Origin: Chara braunii
Taxonomy: Eukaryota > Streptophyta > Charophyceae > Charales > Characeae
Length of the DNA: 34,197 nucleotides
Direction: 5' to 3'
Assembly: GCA_003427395.1 (NCBI GenBank)
Contig: BFEA01000319.1
Location: 293,966-328,162, forward strand
Every line of letters starts with the position of its first letter. Within the stretch, counting starts at the first letter, position 1. Below are positions 19,985 through 29,167 of this stretch, in pieces. The position numbers were made by a program, and so were the translations under genes. The notes beneath the pieces are model-generated. The model did no database searches. It was not told the origin of the DNA and saw only the letters and a list, made by a program, of their open reading frames with translations.

Positions 19985-20420
19985 ATATTACATAACAGGT
20001 TAAGAGGACTTTACTATCACAGCATAGAATCCCTGCAAAATACCGCTGATGAATCCGCACCAGCGCTCAACCCTTCGGTCCGCTGCTCAGGTTAAGAGGA
20101 GAACAAGCTCCCAGTACTCGCTTATATCTAGTTCTGCTGCCGAAATCAACTAGGAAACGGCTAGTGTGAAAACTTCCAAAAACACTGCGGGACTTGACGT
20201 AGCCCCACTCGCCGGCAGCGGCTGTCCCCCAAGCTCACAGTACCAAAGTTAAGAAAGTAGAAACAAAGTAAAACAAAAGCCCAAGGCTACGGCCGTACAA
20301 CGGGAAAGTCCCGGCGCCGGCAGCCCCTTTTTCAAAAATTGCGCTATCCGGGAAAAGATTCTCTCTGACCAGCCTTTTTTTTTTTTGTCCTATTTGCCTC
20401 CGTAGACAGGTATCCAAAAC
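19985..20420 (-). repeat. Right (5') pseudo-LTR of the Penelope-like element
   Basis: A 436-bp copy of 14331-14768 in the same orientation, beginning ATATTACATAACAGG and ending TATCCAAAAC. It contains GGCTAGTGTGAAAAC and the ACTAG...CTAGT hairpin, as does the left copy. Transcription of the element would start in or near it by analogy with other Penelope-like elements. Confidence 0.88.
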
Positions 20421-20464
20421 TTAGCAGAGCAAGAGGACGGTATGATAAATGAAGTACGATAGGA

Positions 20465-20660
20465 TAGCATAGGCAGGGGGGAGGGGTGGTACATCCTTCC
20501 TCATGGCAGCAATCAATGCCGCCTACTCGGGCCTCCCATTCATAATGGGGAGGAGCGTGCACGAGTTTTTTATGTATTCAAATTCAAATTTGGCTAACTG
20601 GGGGTATAGGAACCGAAAAAAAAAAAAAAAGAAGAAGGAGGAACCGGACTGTCTCCCCAG
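20465..20660 (+). repeat. SINE-like dispersed repeat, copy 2
   Basis: Shares GAGGGGTGGTACATCCTTCC, AATCAATGCCGCC, ATAATGGGGAGGAG and the ATAGGAACCG tail with the other copies. An A15 tract and AAGAAGAAGGAGG follow GGAACCG at 20618. The family's ACCGGACTGT words follow again at 20643. It starts about 45 bp after the right pseudo-LTR. Confidence 0.75.
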
Positions 20661-20704
20661 AAAAATGTAGCAGATCTCTTTTACCGCAAATGCAGTCTAG
20701 AAAA

Positions 20705-21087
20705 TCAGCTCTAGCATTCAGGTTCATCCCACAGCACTCAGCTGAGAGGAGCTTGGAGCCAGGCGGCTCAGAGAATCAGAAGGTAGAGAATATAGGCTAA
20801 CTTAGGCAGGGGTGAGGGGTGGTACATCCTTCCCTAGGGAAGTAATCAATGCCGTCCACTCGGGCCTCTCAACCATAATGGGGAGGAGTGTGCGTGTGTC
20901 TTCATTGTATCCATATTTGACTTGCCGGGGGAATAGGAACCGGACTGTTGCTCCCCAGAATGGCAGGAGCCAGAGCCGAGAGGTTCTGATTTTTATTAAA
21001 AAAAAAAAAAAAAGGCACCGGACTGTCGCTCCCCAGAATGGCAGGCGCCAGAATCGAAAGGTTCTGTTTCTTTTTTTTTTTTTTAAA
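20705..21087 (+). repeat. SINE-like dispersed repeat, copy 3, with duplicated 3' end
   Basis: The most complete copy: head CAGCTGAGAGGAGCTTGGAG, core GGGGTGGTACATCCTTCC, tail GACTGTTGCTCCCCAGAATG and GAGAGGTTCTG, then T-rich and an A16 tract to 21013. At 21014-21087 the last ~60 bp (ACCGGACTGTCGCTCCCCAG to GGTTCTG) are repeated with a T16 tract. A 171-codon minus-strand open frame across this copy is an accident of the repeat. Confidence 0.75.
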
Positions 21088-21689
21088 GAATTGTTGCACA
21101 GTATTATGGGATGCAGCAGAGCAATTCTCAGTGGACCCGACTCAAGGCCACAAAGTGCGCCAGCTACCCTACCTTCGTCGACGTTGGTCATGGTTAGCAA
21201 TGGACCAGCAGAGATCACCATCATCAGGGCTATACTGTAAGCAGGCGAGGTTTTTCCCTCAACTTGCCCGGTCACCAGTTGAACATATCTCAGGTTCAAC
21301 TTGGTGGGCTTGGACAAGACGAGAAGGAAGTTGGCCCTGAGAGCATTTCCCTACCTGCTCGCCAAATATTTATTAGACTTGGACTAAAAGTGGAAATCCA
21401 CTGATTGGTCTGAGCTTTTGTGTGGGGCTGCTCATCCCCGCTGAGTTCATTTATTTTATTTTGTTTATTAATTTATTATTATTATTGCGGTGACCCGCCT
21501 CATATGCCTCGTGGAATGTCTAAGGGCCTTGCCAGGCCACAACCCGGCCTCAGGCCTAAAGGGCAAAAGACCCCCGAAGTGGTGCCAGGGCCTGAGCGCT
21601 CGACAGTTGACTTCAGTCAACTGCCTGAGCCCCAATGTGGCATACTGCGCAGCCACACGGGCCTGTAAGGCCCGATCAGATGGAAAATA
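21088..21689. other. Non-coding; AT-rich simple sequence and GGCCT-rich block
   Basis: No protein similarity. At 21447-21485 there is a TTTATT/ATT simple repeat. From 21530 to 21690 GGCC/GGCCT words dominate, with a CAGTTGACTTCAGTCAACTG palindrome at 21604-21623. Confidence 0.4.
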
Positions 21690-21770
21690 GGGGCCTTCCA
21701 GGCCCTGTGTCGTTTCAGACTAAAAAAGGGCCCTCCAGGCCCTGAGTCTTTTCAGCCTGAAACGGAGGGC
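21690..21770 (+). repeat. Tandem duplication of ~40 bp with AGGCCCTG motif
   Basis: GGGCCTTCCAGGCCCTGTGT with CGTTTCAGACTAAAAAA is followed at once by GGGCCCTCCAGGCCCTGAGT with CTTTTCAGCCTGAAACGG. The units differ at several positions. Confidence 0.65.
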
Positions 21771-21771
21771 C

Positions 21772-22284
21772 ATTTTATTCTGTTGATTAGGACCGGGAGG
21801 AAAGTACAGTTTGGTTGGTTACCTTCCTGTGTTTTCCCTCTGATTGATTGATTGATTGTTTATTAGAAAATCAAATAGGGAGTCAAATCTCTGCAAAAAA
21901 AAAGAAAAGATTTATTTTTCGCAACTTCGGATATTAGCATTTCGTTTTCTGTTTCACTCTGGGAAGATTAGGCGAACTAGGAAGGTTGTCATATTCTCGG
22001 ATTGGATATATTCTTCTCTCAAAGTGGAACCTCCAGTCTATTTCGCGCAAAAAAAAAAAATTCAAGATGGCAATTTTTTTTTGAAAGCCGAAACCTTGCG
22101 GAACTTTGCCTAGATCTCGCTCATAGTACTCCTCTGAAATGCCTCACTCATAGCAGATCGACAGATATACAAAAAAAAAAAGGGGGTGATCCTCTTCTTT
22201 TATTTTTTATTTTTATTTTTATTCTGTTGATTAGGACCGGGAGGAACGTACAGTTTGGTTGGTTACCTTCCTGCGTTTTCCCTC
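21772..22284 (+). repeat. Direct repeat of ~69 bp, arms at 21772-21840 and 22216-22284
   Basis: Both arms read TTTTATTCTGTTGATTAGGA, then CCGGGAGGAA, GTACAGTTTGGTTGGTTACC and TTCCTG, with only two clear differences (A/C and T/C). The 444-bp spacing and the position just upstream of gag make an LTR-derived origin possible, but no TG...CA ends or primer-binding site can be shown. The spacer holds a GATT microsatellite and A-runs and no gene. Confidence 0.75.
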
Positions 22285-22324
22285 CCACCCAACCCCTTGC
22301 CTGCATTTCTGGTTTGGTAAAATG

Positions 22325-22550
22325 CCATGTCAGCAGTGCCACGTCAGCAGCAGTGCCATGTCAGCAGTGCCACATCAGCAGCGCCACAACAGCAGCAGTG
22401 CCACATCAGCAGTGCCATGACAGCAGCAGTGCCACATCAGCAGCAGTGCCACATCAGCAGCAGTGCCACATCAGCAGCAGTGCCACATCAGCAGCAGTGC
22501 CACATCAGCAGCAGTGCCACGACAATAGCAGTGCCACGTCAGCAGTGCCC
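22325..22550 (+). repeat. 14/17-bp minisatellite (GCCACATCAGCAGCAGT)
   Basis: Some 14 units built on GCCACATCAGCAGCAGT (17 bp) or GCCACGTCAGCAGT (14 bp, one CAG fewer), most regular between 22414 and 22520. As 17 and 14 are not multiples of three, every frame gives Ala/Gln/His/Ser-rich text, so the open frames through it are not evidence of protein. It ends just before the gag ATG. Confidence 0.9.
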
Positions 22551-22557
22551 CGCCACC

Positions 22558-24044
22558 ATGACGGTTTTCGCTTTGGGCATGCCAGGCCAACTGGCCGGCG
22601 AATCCATTGCCGACTACCGACAGCGGTTCCACCTCAGCTCGCATTAATCGAGGCTGAGGAACAGCGCCAGGAGGCAGCCGAGGCTGCCCGCCTACAGGCT
22701 GAAGTGGAGGCAGCAACTGAACAGCAGCGGCTTCAGGCCGCAGCTGATGCAGATACCCAGGCCTGCCGCAAGGAAACCCAGGATCTGTTACTGCAGCACG
22801 GAGCCACCAACATCGACAAACTCAAGTTCTGGCATTTCGAACCATCCGAGGGCAACGACGACGCAACACCGGAACAACAGCACAAGGAGTCCCTCTCCAA
22901 ACTCGTGACCCGGTTGGTTTACACTTGTAACCACCTGCAGTCCAAGTTAGAGAAACAACACCAGGAACTGACGAATCTCCGACGGGCGATGCAGAACCAC
23001 AAGGATCTGCACGAGGGTGCTACACGGGCACTTGATTCCTGTGTACAGGACCTGGAGCAAGCAGCACCAGGATCAGACACTGGCGAACCCAGCAGTGCAG
23101 CCTCAACCCGCCAATTGGAAGAACGAGTTGACCATGTAGTAGCAATGCTCGGCGACATCAGCACCTTCGCCGCACCCGCCACCATCAGCGAGCAGCTCGA
23201 CGCCTTGAAGAACAATGTTCGGCAATTGCACCAGCCGCTCGATAACGAATGGCAGCACCAGTCCGCAGCATTACAAGATGCAGATATTCCGGATCGAAAA
23301 GTTGACTATACGCATCAAGATCCGGTCCCCTGGTGGGAGGGCTTTACGACGGAACTTCGGATTCGTCACACCCCCAAACACTCGTACATTGCGGCACTGT
23401 TCCTCAACACCACGGGCGGATGCCAGATCGGGCTTAGCCACCTGACAACCATCCATGGCATCCAGGTCGCCGACCTGCACCAGAAGCTCTCTTGAGAAGA
23501 GCTGACGAGGCTATGGAAGAAACGGTTCATCGTTGAAGACGCCCCGACGCTCGCCATCAACCGCCTCTTCACCATGACTCAAGGCCACACACCGACACGC
23601 GATTGGCTCACCGAATGGCAAAAGATCGTGACAACGCCCAATCTCGAGTTGCCATTTTCACATCTGCGTCGGGAGTTCTACAACTGGTCGTGTGTCGCCT
23701 TGAGCCTCGCACTTGGTGATCAAGAACAGTACACGACCTTCGCCGACATCATCGACAAGGCACGGGAGATCATCAAGACCAACCGGGCTGCTGCACACAA
23801 GAGGTCAGCGTGGCAGACAACCCATGTGGAGAAGGGAAAATTTGATCCGCGTCCACAGCATGTCGCTGCAGTCCAAACGGACAATATTGTGGAAGACTCG
23901 GCAGCCACCCCAGCATCATGTGAGGGAGATCAGGTGGCCGCCGTCCAGCCGCGAAGCAACAACAACTCCCGTATCAAAAGGAAGGCAAAAATCACATCGC
24001 CGGCCGGAAACGGACAGCCAGTACCATGGGTCAAGTTAACTTGA
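22558..24044 (+). pseudogene. Ty3-type gag
   Basis: The ATG at 22558 lies in GCCACCATGA, a strong Kozak context. It starts MTVFALGMPGQLAGE; a one-base loss near 22633 moves the frame, and QLALIEAEEQRQEAAEAARL continues as a long Ala/Glu/Gln coiled coil. Further on are PVPWWEGFTTELRI, SYIAALFL and, after an in-frame TGA at 23493 (where Trp would fit), LTRLWKKRFIVED, TRDWLTEWQKI and FYNWSC, the typical retrotransposon gag (capsid-like) helical region. A basic C-terminal tail ends at 24044 after a second one-base loss that separates it from the zinc knuckle. Structural particle protein by family. Confidence 0.8.
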
Positions 24045-24978
24045 CCGAGGCTGAATACAAGTGGCACAGCCGGTATGGCTGCTGCTATTGGTGCAACTGC
24101 ACCAAGCACAAGACCTCCCAATGCTAGGATCACGGCAAGGAGGATGTTCGACCTTGCATCAACTCGGGAAACTGAGTTTCGAGGGAGGTGAGGCAACTCC
24201 ACCTCTCACTCCGCCAGATTCGGCCACCTTGCTAGCGGACTCCTACACATCTGGGGAGAATGCGGATGTCGTGAGTCCTCGGTTCACTTACGAGGAGTAT
24301 GCTGTCCACTTGGTCCCACCGTTGGACAAACCACTCCATGTGCAACAATCCATCGCATGCACGTTTTCATCACCATCGGCAACCGATTCGGGAGCTTCGC
24401 TGCCAACTATCGTCGGGGATTCGACGTCATGGTCAAGACTTCAAGAACTCGACCCATTGACGTTTGTGGACTTCCAATGGATGCCCCTTCCCCCGACTAG
24501 TCGATTGTCGAAACCGCATTGCAACGTGCTCATGGCATAATTACGGGATTACTTGCACACTGCAGTACCAGCTCTGTTGATGGATGCCGAAGTAGAGGTT
24601 GTTGACCTTCACGACTATGTTGCGAAGATCGACTGCGAGTTCAAGACACAACGGGACGACGACATCGACGCGCCATTGTTGTACATATGAATTCAGATCG
24701 GAGAAGCGACTTGCAGCGCTTTGATCGATTGCAGAGCTACTCACAACTACATCAGCCAAGACTTTATGGTATGCACTGGGCTTGGGCCACACGTCCGAAG
24801 GAAGTTGCAGCCCACGAAAGTCACGTTGGCCGACGATCACACATACAAGTCAATCGACCGGTGCATTGATTTCGTCCCTGTGTACTTTGCCCTGTATGCA
24901 AGCGAGGCCGTGTCCTTTGACATTTTGGACACCCACAGTCTTTCACGCCTCGAAGCTGGCGACATACACACCAGCTAA
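24035..24978 (+). pseudogene. Ty3-type CCHC knuckle and aspartic protease
   Basis: In one frame near 24083-24125, CYWCNCTKHKTSQC is a perfect C-x2-C-x4-H-x4-C nucleic-acid-binding knuckle, followed by TAG. From about 24120 on, another frame carries the gag-pol junction and the protease: SFEGGEATPPL, FTYEEYAVHLVPPLDKPLHV, then IQIGEATCSALIDCRATHNY, in which D-C-R-A stands for the usual active-site D-S/C-G-A (Gly replaced by Arg, AGA for GGA). Stops at 24538 (TAA) and 24688 (TGA) fit CAA and CGA changed by C to T. Protein text ends at VSFDILDT (about 24930); what follows does not match an RT start. Confidence 0.75.
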
Positions 24979-25021
24979 GAGCGACGACTTCCCGGGCCGA
25001 TGATCGCAAGACCCTCCATCT

Positions 25022-25183
25022 ATGGATGGTCATAAGGAAGTTGACCGCGTCATCACGGATCGCAAGTACGCCATCAAGCCTCGACAGTACAAAGTTACCT
25101 TTAAAGCATGCGATCCCGACGACAATCGATGGATTTCAGGAGCAGATTTGGAAGCATTTGCACTGCTGATCTTGCAACATTGA
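25022..25183 (+). pseudogene. Chromodomain fragment of a Ty3-type integrase
   Basis: Fifty-three codons: EVDRVITDRKYAIKPRQYKV, then TFKACDPDDNRWISGADLEA. The pattern (E-V-x-x-V, a strand pair, then D-x-x-x-x-x-W-x-x-x-x-x-L) fits the chromodomain that targets chromovirus integrases to chromatin. It is out of its normal context since no integrase core precedes it. The Met at 25022 is simply the first in frame. Confidence 0.65.
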
Positions 25184-25672
25184 TTGTTCGGATCATTGGT
25201 ATATTAGCCTTCCGCTGCGCTATCTTGTACTATGTGAGAGAGGTCGGTTCTTGTTCTGGTCTGCACCTTTACGGTATGCGACAGCCCAATAGTCAAAGTC
25301 AATATGGACCCAGCCCAGGCCTCCGGTCAGACACACACACACTTGTTTGTATGCAGGTATCGAGACAACATTCAGACCAAGTGGAAGTCTGCAACTGTAT
25401 GCGATCCAGCCCCTCGGCTGTGAGTCAATATGAGCCATCGTAAGTGGGAGACCTGAGGCAGGTCAACTCGGTCTATCACTACGTATGACCCTGCCTCCAG
25501 GAAGTCAACATTCGGTCTTGCTATGTTGACTTGACGTTGGCTTGACACTAGCTGTACGTTGGCTTGACGCTAGTTGGGCGATGGCTTGATGCAGGCTGTG
25601 CGCTGGCACTTTGGACGACGACGCGGGACTGAGGCAGCGTGTTGGCGCCTTCTCTGCTGAGTGCCAGCCTCT
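25184..25672. other. Non-coding flank with short repeats
   Basis: No gene recognised. A CA microsatellite lies at 25331-25341. At 25545-25600 the words ACGTTGGCTTGAC and ACTAGCTGT / GCTAGTTGG repeat about three times. It may be 3' UTR and LTR of the Ty3 remnant, but no LTR partner is seen upstream. Confidence 0.4.
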
Positions 25673-25777
25673 GCTGATGTGGCGCATGACACTTGTCTTC
25701 ATTGTTGATGTGCTGCATGCCACTTGTATTCATTGTTGATGTGGCGCATGCCACCTGTCTTCATCGCTGATGTGGCA
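25673..25777 (+). repeat. 31-bp tandem repeat, three units and a partial fourth
   Basis: Units at 25673, 25704, 25735 and 25766 (partial): GCTGATGTGGCGCATGACAC plus TTGTCTTCATT with few substitutions. Its GCTGATGTGGC is the reverse complement of GCCACATCAGC, the core of the minisatellite upstream of gag. Confidence 0.85.
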
Positions 25778-26221
25778 TTGGTCACTCTGTCGACATTGGG
25801 TGACTGGACGCGACAAGGAGGGAGATCGGGATCTGTGGATGATCGAGGAGGATCAGGATACTTACCTGAGGTTGATGTCGATACTATGCGCTGTTGATTG
25901 TCTTCAACGTCTTCATGAGAGAACTGTGCCAAGTGGCACTTTGATGTGATCAGAACCTGTCGGACTCGTTACTGGATACTGTTTGCAGACGTGGAGGCGA
26001 GGGGAAGTCTGGAGAAGGAGTGGGAAATGTTGGGCTAGGTCATTGATGGTTATTATCTCTTCCACCCTCTAATCTGGCTATTCTTCCTCCACTGTCTTCG
26101 TCTACTAGTAAGGAGACATTGTATCAGAGATCACATTCATGATTATTGGAGGCATTGTTCAGATCTGAGTTGTCTTGTATTTCGACATCTGGCGAGTATC
26201 TTACAGACAACGTTCATTACA
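25778..26221. other. Non-coding, nothing recognised
   Basis: No protein similarity, no repeat found by eye. Confidence 0.4.
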
Positions 26222-26446
26222 TTTTATTTTTATTATCATTTTTAAACAGAACCTTAGGGTTCTGGCTCCTTTTCCATTCTTGGGAGCATTAGTCTGGTTC
26301 CTATTCCCCCGACAAGTCAGAAGGGATTACAATAAGTACTTACTCACGCTCCTCCCCCTCATGCTGTGGAGGCCCGAAGGACGACATTGATTACTTCCCG
26401 ATGGAAGGATGTACCACCCTTCACCCCTGCCTAAGTTAGCCTGTGC
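26222..26446 (-). repeat. SINE-like dispersed repeat, copy 4
   Basis: On the minus strand: GGCTAACTTAGGCAGGGGTG, GGTGGTACATCCTTCC, AAGTAATCAATG, GGGGGAGGAGCGTG, TTGTCGGGGGAATAGGAACC, then CAGAACCCTAAGGTTCTG, a perfect small hairpin, and an A-rich end (about 26222-26246). It is in the opposite orientation to the other three copies. Confidence 0.75.
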
Positions 26447-27011
26447 TATTTGGACCCTGCTTTAAACTGCTATTCCGAGTGTCCTAACTTTGGTACCTGT
26501 AAATTGCCGCCTTGGGCCCAAGCCTGCCTGTCCCTCTCAGCGTCTTGACTGTAGAATTTGCTTCACTTTGCTGGAACTGCTAGTATAGTACCTCACATTG
26601 GCCTTGCTAAAACCCTATGCCCTGTCCTACCGGTTGCTGGATACCCTACTAGCGCCCTCATACCTAGATGACTTCTCCCTCTCCCTTTTGGGTGGTTTGG
26701 TGTTTCTTCCGCTAAAACCTTAAACCCTTGCGTTCTTAGATCTGAATATGTGTCAAAAGGACTCAGAACTCTAAAATATATTTTCTTGGCCTTGTTATTA
26801 ACCCTCGCTGGCAGTGTTTGAGCGGGACCGGCTTGTTACTCTCCGGTAGCTATACTGAATCTCTTTGCCCTGTCTGTGCCCTTACTTCTGCTTTCCAGAG
26901 GCCCTTGGGCCTGCCTTCATTAAGTTCTTTTGGTTCAGTTACTGTACTAGTCTGTGTTGTAGGGGTGGGATTGGTTCTTTTATTGGTCTCTACTAAGCGG
27001 ATACCATGATG
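26447..27011 (-). other. 3' region of LINE copy C
   Basis: It lies just downstream, on the minus strand, of the ORF2 end. It carries AGGGTTTAAGG and ATAGGGTTTTAGC words like those after copies A and B. No gene on either strand. Confidence 0.4.
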
Positions 27012-28970
27012 TTAAAGGATTCGGGGATGGTGAGGAGAGGGTGGGATTCTGCTTGTGGTGCACTTGTGCTTTGCACTTGTGCTTCCTTCCCAAAGTGTGA
27101 AGACCAGGCTATGTCCTTTGATTCTTGCAATTTTACCTTTTGCCACGTAGTTGATCTCGAAATTGTTTTTGTGGTACTTTGCTCTTATCTCGTCCTTTCT
27201 CATTTTCCTTCTAACTATGCGCCACAGTACCCAGAATTCTGTCTCAACCTGCTGTTGGAGTAGACCACATGCTTCCTGGATGTGCATTGGCTGTTTATCT
27301 ATTGTCTCCTGACATCTCTTCCTCCAAATAGTCCAAAGGGACACCATCCTAAGGATTTAAAAGAGATTGCTCTCTGAGTTCGGCCAATCCTTTGGTATGT
27401 TGAGGCCTAGCAATAGGACTATGGGGTTGTTAGTGAATTCGAGAGTGGTTTTCTCCCAAATGTTCTTGTTTGTTTGCCATGGGGAGTATTAGGGACTGTA
27501 TTCTGGGGCATCTGAAAAAGAGGTGGTACATATCCTCTATCTGACCTTCTGAGCAAGTGGAGCATAGCTCTTCAAGTGTGCTTCTATCCTCTTTTCTTGT
27601 CGTCACGTTTAACCGTGGATTCAGCGGGACAACGAGGTAGAGAATAAGCCATCGCAGACTTTTGAATTTGGGCAGGTGGATTGTGGCTACTTGGTTCCAT
27701 GATATCTGGTTGAAGTTGGCTACTTGGTTCCACGATATCTGGTTGAAGTTTTCTGGGTCTACATGTAGGTGATTCCACCATCTCTCCGCTATCACTGGGT
27801 CCGGGTTTGTTGATCTTCTTCTTAATTTGTATCCTAGGCTTGTGTTGTATATATTAGATTTCAAATTGATACCTGTGATTCTCTGTTTCTGATTCCATGC
27901 CCATTCTGTTGGGCCCACCTCTAAATTCTCTAGAGCTGTTTGTGGGTTGTACAGGGTTCGTTCGTCGTTTTCTACTACTCTTACTTTTCTGAGGTTGTGT
28001 TCTCTGATTGTGACATGACGCTCCATGTCTTTCTTTACCTAGTTGTAATCCTTATGAGGGTCTTCAATTATGTGCATAGTAAAGGTGATCCAATTGTCCT
28101 TTCCTTCTGTCTTTTCCTTAAATGCTAATGTGTGTTCTAGAGTAATCGTGTGTGTCATTATCACCCAATCTCCAGTTGCCCATTGTCTATTCTTTTTTAG
28201 GATTGGAATCCATTCCGAGGGAATGTTATCTGTTATCTATTGTAGGTTGTTCGCTAGACGATGGCAGCCCTTGAGTGTGTTTCTGAGTTGTTTCTCATCC
28301 TTCCACTCTTTCTTGATACCATCCCATATGTGTTTCACCTGCCAGATTCCCTTTTCTAGCCAAGCTTCCCATCTTATGTCTTTTGTGGTTAGCGTAAAGG
28401 GTTTTTCCTCGTCTCCTGCTATCCACGGATTACACAATAGGGACTGTCTGAGGATCTCCCCTTTGTTTTGTGGAAAGACTTCTCTCCAAGCTCTGATGAT
28501 GTTCCTCTAGAAGTTTAGTCTTGTCTCTCCTTTCTTTTGTGGAGCGTTCAGTGATCTACCTTTCATTGACCACGATTTAAACATTAGCCAGAAGGAGCCC
28601 TCCATATTCGGTGCTATACACGGTTAGTTGGTGGATCCCCCCTCTAAGGCCAGCGCCCTCCATGGAAGGTTGGGTGTAGTTAGCAATTTGAGGATCCATT
28701 TCATTTGGGCGGCCTTTATTTGAGTAGTCGGGTATAAAACTCCTAGTCCTCCTTGAGTTTTCTTCCTTGTGACGTATTGTCACGCAACCTTGGTTATGAA
28801 GTGTCGCCCGAAGGCATCCTCTGTCCATAGGTAGGCTGCGGCCTTCCTATTGAGATCCTTTATAGCCCTGGGATCGGGATTCCAGAAGGTTGCGACATAC
28901 CACGTCATTGAGAAGATGGGTTTAGAATTAGGGCTCACCTGAATAATGAGGTATGTACCTTCTCCCAAGC
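27012..28970 (-). pseudogene. LINE copy C ORF2, C-terminal domain and zf-RVT finger
   Basis: Segments in order: KAAAYLWTEDAFGRHFI, GGLGVLYP, WEAWLEKGIWQVKHIW, LRKVRVVEND, GPTEWAWNQK, LGYKLRRRS, the finger CSTCSEGQIEDMYHLFFRC (about 27490-27560), and after a frameshift LWTIWRKRCQETIDKQP with the C-terminus VFTLWEG. The finger is complete (C-x2-C, H, C). Stops near 28257 and 28619 and frame changes break it. A 33-bp in-frame tandem duplication lies at 27685-27750. Confidence 0.8.
27685..27750 (-). repeat. 33-bp in-frame tandem duplication inside LINE copy C ORF2
   Basis: GGCTACTTGGTTCCATGATA plus TCTGGTTGAAGTT occurs twice in a row with one difference (ATGAT/ACGAT). It encodes NFNQISWNQVA twice. 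Copies A and B have the region once. Confidence 0.92.
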
Positions 28971-29167
28971 ATTGAGTTTTGTAATATTTTGGCCAACATA
29001 CTAGGCGTTATCTCTGCGGCTGCTCCCAATTCGTTAAGTTGGATTCCCACAACTCTCATTGGGATGTTGGGATCTGACCATGTCATGACTTCTGGTGAGT
29101 TTTGGGGTGGGTTGGTGTTGTCGTTTGTTAGCTACCAACCTACAATTTTTTGCTAGTTTATACTCAT
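28971..29167 (-). pseudogene. LINE copy C ORF2, RT thumb block in a shifted frame
   Basis: Minus-strand text in another frame reads NTNPPQNSPEVMTW and MRVVGIQLNELG, matching KTPQNTPEGTSW and RFLGIQVSKSG in copy A. It joins the RT core at 29168 to the C-terminal domain at 28970 through frameshifts. Confidence 0.65.

Larger units (their letters stand above)
14331..20420 (-). mobile_element. Penelope-like element with N-terminal GIY-YIG, flanked by direct repeats
   Basis: Two ~437-bp direct repeats (14331-14768 and 19985-20420) bound a minus-strand coding block: proline-rich/coiled-coil region, SAP-like segment, GIY-YIG endonuclease, CxC linker and RT. Canonical Penelope elements carry GIY-YIG after the RT. 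The reverse order, with a CxC-type linker, is that of the Chlamys/Naiad clade reported from green algae and protists. Terminal direct repeats (pseudo-LTRs) are typical of Penelope-like elements. It is damaged by frameshifts at about 18200 and 17700 and TGA codons at 17639 and 16145, but the catalytic residues are present. No clear target-site duplication. Confidence 0.8.
22558..25183 (+). mobile_element. Ty3/gypsy-type LTR retrotransposon remnant, internally deleted
   Basis: In order: gag with coiled coil, a CCHC knuckle, a retroviral-type aspartic protease and, immediately after it, a chromodomain. Chromodomains sit at the C-terminus of integrase in chromovirus-type Ty3 elements, so RT, RNase H and the integrase core are missing from one block near 24.94-25.02 kb. 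Three one-base frameshifts or more and several stops add to this. No LTR pair was established. The gag text is of a type I associate with Chara retroelements, from recognition only. Confidence 0.8.

Noticed and set aside
20802-21317. 171-codon minus-strand frame.
   Set aside because: It spans a SINE-like repeat and two homopolymer tracts and has no protein similarity.
22327-22557. Ala/Gln/Ser/His-rich open frames through the minisatellite as an extended gag N-terminus.
   Set aside because: The 14/17-bp units keep all frames open, and the ATG at 22558 with its strong context is the better start.
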